Assembly (NCBI RefSeq): GCF_905147365.1
Contig: NC_056408.1
Coordinates: 19,716,001 to 19,780,000 of the forward strand
Reading direction: 5' to 3'
DNA from: Aricia agestis
Taxonomy: Eukaryota; Arthropoda; Insecta; Lepidoptera; Lycaenidae
Length of the DNA stretch: 64,000 nucleotides
Shown here: positions 9,206 to 20,297 of the stretch, piece by piece
How the letters are laid out: every line of letters starts with the position of its first letter
Numbering within the stretch: the stretch's first letter is position 1
Notes under the pieces: generated by a model
The model's input: the letters and a program-made list of their open reading frames with translations, nothing else
Database searches by the model: none
Told to the model about the DNA's origin: nothing
Program-made: the position numbers and the translations under genes

Positions 9206-11859
9206 ATAATAAGACAATGGAGGAAATCTCTTGCAGAAATAAATTACCTTTAAATAGTCAAAATCCTACCAATTTAATAGATTCAAATATAGTAAGTGAA
9301 AATAATTGTAATTTAATTAATCTGGTGCATCAGAATTTACAAGGTATGGTAGGTAAAGAACTTGAAATTGAGTTATTTTTGAAGGAATTTAACATTGATA
9401 TTATGTGTATATCTGAACATTGGTTTAGATCACATGAACTCATTTTCAACTTCAATGATCACCAGATAGCAAGTTCGTTCAGTAGAGAAAATGCCATTAG
9501 AGGCGGCTCTTTAATATTAATCAGAAACAATTTTAAATTTAAGGAACGTAAGGATATTGTGAGTCTCTCTACTGAACGAATAATAGAAGTGGCCTGCATA
9601 GAGCTGAACCATCTAATAATTGTAAGCGTATACAGGCCTCCATCAGGGTTATACGAATCTTTTGAAGTAACTATGGAACAAATTTTGTCAAAAATATGTA
9701 CATCTAACAAAAAGGTTATTATATGTGGCGATTTTAACATTAATTTATTAGATTTAACCTCAACTACTGTTAGATTCACATCTTTATTTCAATCGTATAA
9801 CCTTTACAGCTTGTTTCAGGAACCAACAAGGGTCTGTGAGAGACTACAGCCACTTGTATTGACAATATATTTACTAATCTTATTCCAGACAAAAAAGAAA
9901 TAATTAATAAGCTAAGTTCTGATCACTGTGGACAAATAGTCTTTTTAAATTTAATATCAAATGTGACAGTGATGCGAAGAAAAATCTTGTGTTTATTCCT
10001 GTGACCACAAAACGTATTGAGCAATTTAGAAGAAAATTAAATTCAAATATCCATTTATTGGACAGCTCACATAGCTCTGATGAAGCTTTTAATAAATTAT
10101 TTAAGGTGATAAGAACTCAATTTAATTCAATATTTACTTCTAAAACGGTTAGAAACAGTAATAAAAAAACTAAATTTATTAATTGGGCAACAAAAGGAAT
10201 AAAAATAAGTAGGAAAAGATTATATGACTTATATGATGAAAGGTGTATTAACAATAGTGAAGTATTTAGAGCATATGTTAAAAACTACTCAAAAACCTTC
10301 AGAAAAGTTTGTAAAGCTGCTAAAGCCCTATATATAAAAAATAAAATTAAAAACTCTAAAAATAAAATCAAAACAACATGGCAGGTTATAGCTGGTGAGA
10401 CTGGAAATGTCACCTGTCACAGCTCTGATTTTGAACTATACTTTGAAAATAAAAAGATTACTAATGATCAAGAAGTTGCGACGGTCTTTGAAAAGTTTTT
10501 TGCTGACATTCCGGTCTCAACGACAAAAAATTTAAATTCTTCGTCTGAAGCTGCCGAAAAGCTACTCAGAGACAATGTAAAGGAATGTGATGTCAATTTT
10601 AAGTTTAGAGAAATTAACCCCAGAGATATTATTGATACCTTTAAATTGTTGAGTATCAAAAATACTGCTGATCTCTGGGGCATGTCCACAAAAATTATTA
10701 AATCAATAATTGACATCGTAGCTCCTCATTTAGCAATGATTTTCAATGACTGTATAAAAAATGGTGTTTTTCCTGACTTAATGAAGCATAGCAAGATTGT
10801 TCCTTTATTCAAAGCCGGAACTAAATCGGATCCCACGAATTTCAGTCCTATATCAATTCTACCGACCTTTAGTAAAATATTTGAAAAAATTATTTTAAAA
10901 CAATTACTAGTACATTTTAATTCTTATAATTTATTACATGATAATCAATACGGATTTACTAAGGGTCGATCCACAACGGATGCTGGTATAGGACTCCTTT
11001 GCAGTATTTTTGAGGCTTGGGAGGAGTCGCAGGATGCCTTAGGTGTTTTTTGCGATCTCTCCAAAGCCTTCGATTGTAATGAGCATGCTACATTGATCAG
11101 GAAATTGCGCCACTACGGAATTAAAGACTCTGCTCTCAGCCTTTTGACTTCTTACCTTAAAAATAGGACTCAAAGGGTTGAGGTTAATAGTAAAAGGTCC
11201 AAAGGAACCAAAATAGAATTAGGTGTCCCACAGGGATCTATATTAGGCCCATTTCTTTTTCTCATCTATATAAATGACTTACCTTATCTAGTTAAGGATA
11301 ATAATAATGAGATAGTGCTTTTTGCTGATGACACTTCACTTATTTTTAAAGTGAAGCGACAACAGTCGAACTACGACGAGGTAAACAGTGCTCTCTCAAA
11401 AATAGTACATTGGTTTAATGTTAATAACTTACTTTTAAATTCTAGTAAAACAAAATGTATAAAGTTTACTTTGCCCAATGTTAGGCAAGTCCAAACCAAT
11501 GTAGTATTAAATGATGAGAAGATGAATTTGGTAGACAACACTGTATTCTTAGGTATTACACTTGATAGTAAATTACAGTGGGGTCCTCACATTGTTAATC
11601 TTGCAGGTAGGCTCAGTTCTGCAGCATATGCAGTCAGGCCTCGGTCTCGAATTTTGCGGGCAGCGGGGCGGCGGCGGCGGCGGCGCGGGAGCGGCAGGAT
11701 CTTATGCGTATCGTCAAATGGACCGGGTCTCGAAAACAGCGGCGCGGGAGCGGCGCGGGGGCGGGCGACGAGCGGTGCCCTCCAGTCGAGCGGTGACCGT
11801 CCCGCGTTGCGCGTCTGCATTGTAGTATAGTGTTGTACTTTTTTTTGTGACGTTTCAAA

Positions 11860-13717
11860 ATGTCCTCGGACGTGCAAGAGCAAATTATTTCGGCAATCTT
11901 TGAGAGGAGACCCATATGGAACAGCAAAGATGTGAACCATAAAAATAGAAGAATAATTAATCAATTATGGGAAGAAATAAAAAACGAACTGAATATTGAA
12001 GGTAGGTGAATATAAAAAATATTTATTATGTTATATACAATGTTTATTATGGTTTACAAATTAATTAGTAGCTAATGGGATTATTTACAAAATATTCTTT
12101 GAATTTTTCACGTATATATTGTGCTTGATAAGACGTCCGGGCGTTGGTTTGTAATCGTGTTTGTAATGTTTGTTGATTCGTATTGACAGTAATATAGGCA
12201 ATGTCATTATCACCATCCTTATCTCGGATAATATTATGCAACAAACAGCAAGTTTTGATGAGTAATCTTGCATGACATTTGTTTGTCTCTATGGGCGATC
12301 TGAAAATATGCCACTTGGATCTTAAAATTCCGAAAGCACACTCAATAGTCTTTCGAGCCCGCGATAATCGCTTATTAAATAACTCATTTTGTGCATTAAG
12401 TACGCTTTGTGGATAAGGTCGCATCAAATATGTTTTGAGTGGATATCCTTCATCTCCAATAAAAACCATTGGTAGAACGATATCTGATGAGGGTAGATAT
12501 TGTGGTCCTGGTATATTGTAGTTATTACTCTGAAGTAAACGGTTCAAATTAGAGTAATGGAATGTCCCTGCATCGCTTTGTTTCCCTCTTCCTCCAACTT
12601 CTATACAAATGAATCTTTTGTCAGCATCCGCGACCGCTTGCAAGTGCATCGAAAAGAAATGTTTATAATTATAATGCGATGATCCAGCGAACTTAGGATT
12701 TTTTATTCGACAGTGCTTGCCATCAATAGCACCAACGCAATTAGGAAATTGCCATTTTTCATAGTATTTTTCCGTTATATTTTTCAATAATTCTTCTGTC
12801 GGTTTTGGCATATGTAAATGTACCAAATTTTTCCATATAGCTTTACAAGTGCCATAAACTATGTTGGCTACCGTTGTTTTTCCCATTCTGAATGACAACG
12901 ACAGTCTTTTGAAAGGCTGCCCACTCGCCAAAAACCTGAAAATTAAAGCATGTATATGTTAAAGTTATGTATGTAATAAATAGTCTGTTCGTTCTTTGTT
13001 TCAGTGACCGATTTAAAGAAGAAATGGAAAAATTTAAAAGATCACTATAGAAAGGAATTAAAAAAAAATCCTGCCCCTAGATCAGGAGATGCCGGAAATG
13101 TTAATCAACCCTCAAATTGGCAATATTTTTCTCAATTGAGGTTTTTGCAAGATGAAGTTGTACCAAATGTTACTGAGGGTAATTTAAGCAGTACTGAAGT
13201 AAGTAATCAGATGAGTAATGATTCTTTTGAGATAGAAGACATATCTGGAGAAAAATCTCAAGAAGATACAACCGGTCATAATGAAGAATCTTCTATTTAT
13301 CCACAACAACCTTCTACATCCTCACAAGAGGCTCCTGTTTCTTCTCAAGAAGCTTCTACATCATCGCAAGAAATTTCTACGCCTCCAAGAGAAGCTTCTG
13401 CGTCACAACGATCAAGAAAAAAGAGAACAGCGAATGACATAAGAACTGAATTTTTAGAATTGGAAAGGAAAAGGATAAGACTGCTGGAAAATGATTTATC
13501 AAATCAAAGTAGAAACGAGGCTTCCAGAAATGAGAATAAGTCTGATGACTACTACTTTTTTATGAGTTTACTTCCACAAATGGAAAAATTCACGCCCGTT
13601 CAAAAGTTTAGAGTAAGACAAAAAATTAATCAAGCTCTTCTAGATGAGTTAAGTGTAAATGAAAGCACGTACCCTTCTAATGAATCATATATGTATGGGT
13701 ATAGTACTCAACAATAG
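11860..13717 (+). CDS. Harbinger second protein, MADF/Myb-SANT-like DNA-binding
   Basis: Exon 1 is 11860-12001 (ATG after TTTCAAA; MSSDVQEQIISAIFERRPIW), with donor GTAGGT. Exon 2 is 13005-13717, with acceptor TTTGTTTCAG. The phases fit and give 284 residues. The N-terminal part has the MADF pattern (RRPIWNSKDVNHKN, then LKKKWKNLKDHYRKELKK, then NWQYFSQLRFL). It is followed by a Ser/Gln/Glu-rich linker with SQEA repeats, a basic RSRKKRTAND patch and a short helical C-terminus (FMSLLPQMEKFTPVQKFRVR) typical of the MADF-BESS arrangement. In Harbinger elements this partner helps import the transposase to the nucleus and binds the ends. The first 12 kb-side exon lies only about 200 bp from the left end. 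Confidence 0.88.
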
Positions 13718-14502
13718 AGTTATATCAATCTTATAATGAAAATACTGTCAATAAATAACAAAACTGTGATTTAAATAGTTAACTAATCGTCGTACAAATG
13801 AGAACTTTAATTTTAGAAAGGAGATTTAGTTTCAAGATTAGAATAAGCGTGGAATTATTATACTGACCACTAAGTATATCGACCTTGTAATAAAAATACT
13901 GTAAATGAGTGAGAAAACTGTGATTGTAGAAATAATTAATCGTCGTACAAACGAAAACTGTGATTTTAAAAATAAATGACAAACTGTTATGTTACTTATT
14001 TCATACGAAACGTTTTTATATTATATTTTTCGTCAAAGATAAATAATTAAGGCTGATTAGTGTGTAGTAGGTATTTAATTAAAATTATTGTATCTGGGAA
14101 CTTAATACCGATGCCAAACTATTTACTAAATTAGTAGGTACAACACTTCCTTTTTGAAACAATCAATAAATACAATTACAAATTACAATTTCGTTGTTTT
14201 ACTTACCCAAGCGTTATGTATAATTTTTCTGCTGGAGATATACCTCTAAAACTTTTTGGATTAATTCCAGACTCTAAATCACTCTTGATAGTTTCTAGAA
14301 TATAGTCAAAAGTTTCTACACTCATTCTGGTGTAGTCGTAGAATTTATCGGGATTTTGTCTCTGTTCTTCATAATTTCGATAAAACTCGCCATTTATTTT
14401 TCTTGCCCTATAGTAGGGATCCACTTCTTCTTTTGCCCACAATAAATCGAGCATTAGGAATACATTTGAATCAAAAAGATGTTGTCGCCGATTTTCAGAC
14501 AT
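12065..14502 (-). CDS. Harbinger transposase (DDE_Tnp_4 type)
   Basis: Exon 1 is 14502-14207 on the minus strand, starting MSENRRQHLFDSN; an upstream in-frame ATG at 14538 would add 12 residues but overlaps the terminal region. The donor is GTAAGT. Exon 2 is 12935-12065, after acceptor TTTTCAG. The phases fit and give 388 residues without a stop. Catalytic motifs are clear: VGAIDGKHC (first Asp), FIGDEGYPL (second Asp) and SRARKTIECAFGILRSKW (Glu). An N-terminal helical region (SVETFDYILETIKSDL) matches the HTH part of the family. The 1.27-kb intron contains exon 2 of the opposite-strand MADF gene, so the two genes interlock. Confidence 0.92.
13718..14206. other. Harbinger intron DNA with a direct repeat
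   Basis: This part of the transposase intron is AT-rich. A segment containing ACTGTGATT and AATCGTCGTACAAA occurs twice, about 154 bp apart (near 13762-13806 and 13916-13958). Nothing else was recognised. Confidence 0.5.
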
Positions 14503-15185
14503 TTCGTTAGCGAATGTCGACAACACAACCACAAACACAACACTACACCGCTACAGTGCCGCGCGATCTGCCCGCTGGTTTCGAGAACAGGTATGCGTTG
14601 CCCGCCCCTCTCCCGCGCCGCCGCCGCCGCCGCCCCGCTTCCCGCAAAATTCGAGACCGAGGCCTCAGAAAAATTAGGGAAATTTCTGACGAAGATACGG
14701 CACGATTAGTATATTTTAGTTATTTTCATAGTAGGATGTCATATGGAATCCTTTTATGGGGAAACGCTGCCGACATTAATACAATATTTGTGCTGCAGAA
14801 GCGAGCCATACGTTCTATTTATAAAATGTCTGCTTTAGAATCTCTGAGAGATAAATTTAAAGAAATTGGTATTCTAACTGTTGCTTCTCAATACATTTTG
14901 GATAATGTAATATATGTTAGAAAAAATATAAGTAAATTTAAAGTTAAAAGTGACATTCACTCTAGGAATACTAGAAATAAGCACAAGCTAGATATGCCGG
15001 TGATCAGACTTAGTAAAGTCAGTAAATCTTTTAAAGGTCAATGTATACGCCTTTACAACAAAATCCCAGAAAACGTTCAAAATCTTTCCATTAATATATT
15101 TAAAAAAGTAGTTAAAGAACGTTTGTGTGCCAAAGCCTATTATAAGGTCAATGATTTCATAAACGATGGCACACCTTGGGAGTAG

Positions 15186-15473
15186 GATGGCTTCTTGCAA
15201 GGCTACTTCTTCATTATTATAGGACTTACAATTATGTATGTGGATATTGTATATAATATTTAGTTACAAAATTGTAAACTTTATTTTAAAAGATTAATTT
15301 TTTTCTCACTTTTTTTGGTAAAAAAGTGGGCCCCGTGCGAGTTTCTTACGCCGGTTCTTCTCGCCGGGTTAGTTCCCGAACCGGTGGTAGGCATCATGTA
15401 GGACTTTCTGAAAACATTTATTTTAAATTTATTCAGAAATAAAACAATTTTGATTTGATTTGATTTGATTTGA
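15186..15473 (+). other. LINE 3' untranslated region and tail
   Basis: Non-coding DNA after the ORF2 stop. It includes a T-rich tract and GCCGGTTCTTCTCGCCGGGT, and ends in five-base TTTGA repeats. The tail abuts AAAACCACGTGCTCGTGGCC, which is gypsy repeat sequence. Confidence 0.7.
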
Positions 15474-15611
15474 AAACCACGTGCTCGTGGCCGAGGCGAC
15501 TCTTCGGTCGAGCTAACTACTCTTCGGCCGGACCAAAACATGCATTACATTAAAAAAAAAAAAATTCACGTGCCCGTGGCCGAAGCGACTCTTCGGTCGG
15601 ACTAAACACTC
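15474..15611. repeat. CGTGGCCGAGGC repeats, right cluster
   Basis: Three units, one partial, of the same roughly 40-bp repeat seen at 6679-6790. The run is interrupted by an A-rich tract at 15552-15566. Confidence 0.65.
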
Positions 15612-15794
15612 GCTTCATGCTTTATCCTGCCGAGTATTTACCATAAAATTATAATCAAGTCAATTGGCTATTTTATTTGATAATAATGATTCGTAATCGT
15701 TAGTCGTTAATTATTATTATTCATCACTGTTTATTAAATGAATTAATAAGTGAAATAAAAAAAAAATAGCATTGATCATGTTTATTACTTCTCG

Positions 15795-16440
15795 CATTTT
15801 TCCGCTAACTTGTAGTTCATATACCATGATCTATGAATAAGTCTTTCACAGATTACAAGATAGTAATGGTATAATATTCTAGTTAATGGGTATGTTTCCC
15901 GCTTAACTTGTAGTTCATATACCTACCATGATCTGTGAATATGTCTTTCACAGATTAAATGACAGTAGTCTTATAATATTCTAGTTAATGGGTATGCTTC
16001 CCGCTAACTTGTAGTTTATATACCTACCATGATCTGTGAATATGTTTTTCACAGATTAAATGGCACTTAATCTTATAATATTCTAGTTAACGGGTATGTT
16101 TCCCGCTTAACTTGTAGTTCATATACCTACCATGATCTGTGAATATGTCTTTCACAGATTAAATGACAGTAATCTTATAATATTCTAGTTAATGGGTATG
16201 CTTCCCGCTAACTTGTAGTTTATATACCTACCATGATCTGTGAATATGTTTTTCACAGATTAAATGGCACTTAATCTTATAATATTCTAGTTAACGGGTA
16301 TGTATCCCGCTAACTTGCAGTTGATATACCAAGATCTGTGAAAATGTCTCTCACTGATATATAAAGTTTAACGGGAATACCTCCCGCTAATTTTTAATTC
16401 AAATACCGTGATCTGTGAATATGCCTTTCACAGATTACAA
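15795..16440. repeat. 102-bp tandem repeat, about six copies
   Basis: The marker CCCGCTTAACTTGTAGTTC or its variants recurs at 15898, 16000, 16102, 16204 and 16306, giving an exact 102-bp period, with a shorter last unit at 16383. Each unit also carries CTGTGAATATGTCTTTCACAG, itself an inverted repeat (CTGTGAA/TTCACAG). A diverged half unit lies at 16925-16990, after an inserted LINE 3' end. The array belongs to the gypsy internal region. Confidence 0.9.
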
Positions 16441-16925
16441 TATGTTAATTTGCAAACCCTTATTCCAAAACCTGAAATTAATTACGCTGCCTTGTATGTA
16501 CATTAGAGACAAGTGCATCTTTGTTAACAAGCATCCAAAATATTTTGTGCAAGACAGGGATAACAATGTTGCAAAAAGATCACAACGTTATCCCAATAAA
16601 TTAATCATACCCAAATGTAGCAGCACAACGTTTCTTAAAAGTCCTTATCTATGGCTATTAAAATCTATAAAACTTGCCAAAGGATTTAGAAACTGAGCTT
16701 ATTTCCTTTTAAAATGAAAACTAAATGAATGGCTTTTTATTCAATTATTGTTGATGTAAGGATTTTTATTTCTGACAGTTCTATGATTTTCATTATTGTG
16801 TGACATTTAGTAACGGTACTACTTCTACTTCTTTTCTCCACCTTTTAGATTAAGGAAATGACATTTGCATACTATTAATTTAGTTGTACATTTCACTCTG
16901 GCAAATAAATTATTATTATTATTAA
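16440..16925 (+). pseudogene. 5'-truncated LINE 3' end
   Basis: About 80 codons (from 16441) read KPLFQNLKLITLPCMYIRDK, then a region ending AKGFRN and TGA at 16694. This resembles the C-terminal tail of CR1/Jockey-type ORF2 proteins. Some 230 bp of 3' untranslated DNA follow and end in (ATT)n (AATTATTATTATTATT). Short length and tail indicate a truncated target-primed insertion within the 102-bp repeat array. Confidence 0.6.
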
Positions 16926-17040
16926 TTTTTAATTCAATACCAAGATCTGTGAATGTCTTTCACAGATTACATCTTTTATAACTTAATATTCTAGTCTATA
17001 TTTTATAACTGGTAATTTTTCTCGCTTGTGAAAATTTTGC

Positions 17041-18814
17041 AGTGCAGTGGCGATAATTGCTGATTAAATTCCCGACCAAAACATTTTAATTTTCCTAGCC
17101 CACAAAATATTCATGAAGTACGCCAATTCCTTGGGCTGACCGGTTATTTCCGGAAATTTATCAAAGGCTACGGAGAAGTTGCGCGTCCATTAACTTCCTT
17201 GTTAAAAAAAGATGCCTCTTGGCAGTGGTTAGATGCACAAGAAAGGTCATTTTCATTGCTTAAAGAAAGACTTATAAGTATGCCCATCCTAGCTTTATAC
17301 GACCCTACTTTAGAAACCGAACTCCACACTGATGCCAGTTCTCTTGGCATAGGTGGGATACTCATGCAGTGGCAAAAAAACAAATACGTGTTCTTAAGCC
17401 CGTTTGTTATTTTAGTAGACAAACAACCCCGGAAGAGCGACATTTGCATTCCTATGAGTTAGAGACACTGGCGGTAGTAAGTTCACTAAAGAAATTTCGC
17501 GTTTATCTGTTAGGCATACATTTTAAAGTCTATAAAGACTGTGCAGCCCTTAGAACAACATTTACCAAAAGAGATCTCGTTCCAAGAATTGCTAGGTGGT
17601 GGCTTCAAATAAGTGAATATACATTTGATATAGAATACCGACCAGGTGTTCAAATGGCACACGTAGATGCCCTGAGCCGCAATACTAGATTATCCGAAGC
17701 CGTAGATGACAATAATATGATGGTTAATGTTTACAATATAGAAAAAGAAAATTGGCTGTTAACATTACAACTAGCTGACCCCGATATAGCACGGATTCAT
17801 AAAATCTTAAAACCCGTAGATGATCCAGAGTGTAAAGACATAAAAAAGAACTATGTAATTAAGAATGATACTGTGTATAGGAAAGTAGATGATCGCATAT
17901 GCATAGTCGTTCCTCGAAGTGCTCGATGGCAAATTTGCCGGGCCAACCATGATGACATAGGTCATCTTGGGTTCACAAAAACATAAGAAAAGATAAAACA
18001 GCAATATTGGTTTCCTAAATTACGAAAATTTGTAAAAAAATACGTTGAGGCGTGTATAGAATGCGCTTTCACTAAAGATAGTGCATCTAAACAAAAGGCT
18101 GGGCATCTGTACCCCATAGAAAAAGTTAGTATACCATTCCACACAGTTCACATAGATCATTTAGGACCCTTTGTAAAAAGTAAAGTGGGTAATACATATA
18201 TCCTCACCGTTGTAGATGCTTTTACCAAATATGTGCTCGTGAGGGCTGTTCCGAATGTAAAAACTAGTACTACTATAAAAATTTTGGAAAAAATATTTTA
18301 CGATTTTGGTGTGCCGGCTCGAATCGTATCTGATCGGGGAACAAGTTTTACATCCTCTAGCTTTAAGTCTTTCTGTATGAATAATGGAATAAAACATATA
18401 TTAAATGCAGTCGCTTGTCCCAGGGCAAATGGTCAGGCCGAAAGGTTTAACCAGACAATATTAACTTCGTTATCCGCACAAAATTCAAATGGTAACGAAC
18501 GCGACTGGGACAAGTGTCTGGGCAAGGTTCAGTGGGGTATTAATAATACTATTAATGCTTCGACACAAAAAACGGCGACAGAAGCTATGTTTGGAATTAG
18601 AATGCGCGATGCTCTTGAAAATAAACTCCGTAACGAGCAAGACAAATCTAATTCGCATATTTCAACTATTAGAAATAACATTGCTGTAAACTTACAAAAA
18701 GAACAAGCTAAGCAAAAAACTAGATATGATGCAAATCGGTCCCCAGCAACGAAATATAGCGTGGGTGATCTAGTAAAAGTTTCACGTAATAATTTTGGAT
18801 ATACCTGGATTTAA
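17041..18814 (+). pseudogene. Ty3/gypsy pol: RT end, RNase H, integrase
   Basis: Coding begins in the RT thumb (FLGLTGYFRKFIKGYGEVA) and passes to RNase H (HTDASSLGIGGILM; HSYELETLAVVSSLKKFR; EYRPGVQMAHVDALSRN). The integrase zinc finger follows (GHLGFTKT, then ACIECAFTKDS), and the integrase core shows VHIDHLGPF, VSDRGTSFTSSSF and PRANGQAERFNQTI, covering its DDE residues. It ends with VGDLVKVSRNNF. The frame changes near 17370-17400, and a TAA lies at 17983-17985. The palm of reverse transcriptase, protease and gag are not visible, so the element is defective. Acts as a copy-and-paste element with cDNA integration when intact. Confidence 0.85.
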
Positions 18815-19272
18815 TAAAAAAAGAAAGCCTTATAATGCCGTAGTGGCTGCCGATAGAATAAGACCCTGGATTCATTTTAAAAATCTAGAATTACATGACT
18901 CAGAAACGAGTACTTCCAGTAGCGCTAGTGATTATGAGAAGGAATAGATCATAATAAGATTTGGAATTGTAAACTGAATAAGGATATGAATATTGATAAC
19001 AAATATTAGAATGAATGTTTCATAATTATATATTTTTTTTCTCTTTTTTTTTATATAATTGTTTACATTCTGTTGTTATACTTTGTTTCATTGTCCATAA
19101 TATATTGTTACATAATTGTCACTAAATATTTATTGAATTTTGATAGGTTGTAATGATTCTGAAATGTATATATTTTGATGTTATAGGTTAATTGTTGTAA
19201 GTTGTAACAGCCGAATGTCATATTTTTGATTAACTTGGGCACCAGGAGGTGGCGTGTGTGGTCGATGGCCGA
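18815..19272. other. Gypsy 3' untranslated region
   Basis: A short pol tail (AADRIRPWIHF, Ser-rich) is followed by AT-rich DNA leading to the 3' LTR. No envelope gene is present. The LTR may already begin near 19203 (TGTAACAGCC), because the motif CCGAATGTCATATTTT occurs twice in this stretch. Confidence 0.5.
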
Positions 19273-19553
19273 ATGTCATATTTTCCAAATTTATATTTTA
19301 TATTTTCTAAATTAATTATTATGTATTACAATAGCAACACTGATAACACGCCACCACCTCACTCCGGTTCCGTCCGACGGGACGGGAACGGAGGGGAGGT
19401 GGACGGGTATATAAACAGAGCTCATCCTGCAAAAGGCTCAATTCCCGTCTTCCTGCAACTCGCCTACAAGTGTGAAGGTCATATTGTACTCATCGGTAGT
19501 TATTAAGGAAAATAAATAGCTAAGTATAAATGTAACGTGTGTTTATCTTCAAA
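19273..19553 (+). repeat. 3' LTR of the gypsy element
   Basis: Matches 6221-6487, with the same GC tract and TATATAAA (19408-19415). It carries an extra stretch on its left side (TTCCAAATTTATATTTTA) that the 5' copy lacks. Confidence 0.75.
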
Positions 19554-19935
19554 ATAATAATACATATAATGCTATGATTAAAATTCTTGCAACTATAGAG
19601 CTCTGTGCGAGAATTGCACTTTGAACATTTTTTTTGTATTGTTTTGCTTTTATGTTGTTTGATAGGATTATGGGGGTAGGTGATCACGGAAGACCAGGGA
19701 CAGCAGCGCATGTCGCTGTCATAACCTGAGTGGTCCCCTTTTCTCCATTTTTGGCATAGCACTTCTTTCAAATAATACTTTCAAAAATATTTAACTTTAA
19801 GTTTTAGTTCATAAGCTTTTATTTCTGTATAACCTGTTTTTATTTTGTATTTTATTAAGCTGTAATTTTATGTTGCTTTAAATATGGTTTTGTAATGTTT
19901 TAAAATGAGAATAAAGTTTATTATTATTATTATTT
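19554..19935. other. LINE-type 3' tail sequence
   Basis: Non-coding DNA ending AATAAAGTTTATTATTATTATT, a tail style of 5'-truncated LINEs. It lies between the 3' LTR and the right half of the R1/Jockey-group relic. I found no coding part. Confidence 0.45.
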
Positions 19936-20200
19936 AAAAAATAATTGCCACAGTTTATGGAAAACTCATTTTGATGAAAGTTCAGTGGAGATGGGCATTT
20001 GGTACAGAACTCTGTGTAATGAGCCACCTAAGATCCCGTGGTTCATTTCTATAAAAGCAGACAGGATGAGGCTAACGACGCTCATGAGACTTCGCTCCGG
20101 GCACGTTCTATTCAATGCATTTGGGTATATGATGAAAGTTTGTAATTCGCCAGATTGTAGTTTGTGTCACAAGCTCGCTCCGCTGACTAGGTTTTTTTAG
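19936..20200 (+). pseudogene. Non-LTR retrotransposon ORF2 C-terminus, right half of the split element
   Basis: The frame reads MGIWYRTLCNEPPKIPWF, then LRSGHVLFNAFGYM and VCNSPDCSLCHKLAPLTRF. This is the post-RNase H, Cys-rich C-terminal region of R1/I/Jockey-group ORF2 proteins. It continues the domain order left off at 6085, which supports one element divided by the gypsy insertion. It ends at TAG 20198-20200, without the usual C-terminal helices. Confidence 0.65.
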
Positions 20201-20297
20201 TTTAAAATAAATTTGTTAAATTGTTAATTCTTTTTATTTATCTCTTCTCCCATTATCTTCTAAATTTATTGTCCCCTGCTCCGGACCAGCTGTCCTA

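Larger units (their letters stand above)
11637..14664. mobile_element. PIF/Harbinger DNA transposon, 3,028 bp, apparently complete
   Basis: The ends are inverted repeats starting GGCCTCGGTCTCGAATTTTG, with match continuing through a (GGC)n tract for about 57 bp and only scattered mismatches. TCA flanks both sides (11634-11636 and 14665-14667), a 3-bp target duplication as expected for this superfamily, although TTA/TAA is usual. Inside lie the two typical genes in opposite orientation: a DDE transposase (minus) and a MADF-type DNA-binding protein (plus). Both read open across one intron each. The element sits inside LINE ORF2 and is therefore younger than the LINE. Confidence 0.93.
9217..15185 (+). 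pseudogene. LINE ORF2: endonuclease and reverse transcriptase, split by Harbinger
   Basis: An AP-type endonuclease comes first (9217-9895): HQNLQGM, ISEHWF, VYRPPSG and ICGDFNINLLD. Two frameshifts between 9830 and 9990 separate it from the reverse transcriptase (9989-11636), which shows ILPTFSKIFEKII, NQYGFTKGRSTTDA, CDLSKAFDCNEH (first Asp), GVPQGSILGPFLF and the catalytic FADD box. The C-terminal part resumes at 14668 and ends with TGA-free reading to TAG at 15183-15185. Removing 11637-14664 plus one TCA rejoins the frame exactly (…AYAV then RKIREI). Truncation is not seen, but the frameshifts inactivate it. Confidence 0.85.
7632..15473 (+). mobile_element. CR1/Jockey-group LINE, interrupted by Harbinger
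   Basis: Two ORFs in LINE order (a coiled-coil ORF1 protein; endonuclease plus reverse transcriptase ORF2) are followed by a 3' untranslated region. The element ends in repeated TTTGA units (TTTGATTTGATTTGATTTG, 15450-15472), as in LINEs with short tandem tails. The 5' end lies somewhere in 6800-7631. ORF1 has one frameshift and ORF2 at least two, so it is not autonomous now. A Harbinger transposon sits in ORF2. Clade assignment is from motif style only. Confidence 0.75.
6221..19553 (+). mobile_element. Ty3/gypsy LTR retrotransposon with nested insertions
   Basis: Near-identical terminal blocks at 6221-6487 and 19273-19553 behave as LTRs in the same orientation, and pol reads from left to right between them. 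The internal region contains later insertions: a LINE (about 7.0-15.47 kb, itself holding a Harbinger transposon) and a LINE 3' end (16440-16925). The gag gene and the first part of reverse transcriptase were not found. The pol part left (17041-18814) has frameshifts. The 5' LTR seems shortened on its left side relative to the 3' copy. The outer target duplication could not be defined. Confidence 0.7.

Noticed and set aside
11587..11964. Minus-strand frames crossing the Harbinger left end
   Set aside because: Arg/Pro-rich translation of the GC-rich inverted repeat, with no family resemblance.
14479..14709. Plus-strand frames crossing the Harbinger right end
   Set aside because: Only the part after 14668 is real LINE coding; the rest is translated terminal repeat.
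15795..16440. A CRISPR array
   Set aside because: The whole 102-bp unit repeats without unique spacers, and the DNA is eukaryotic.
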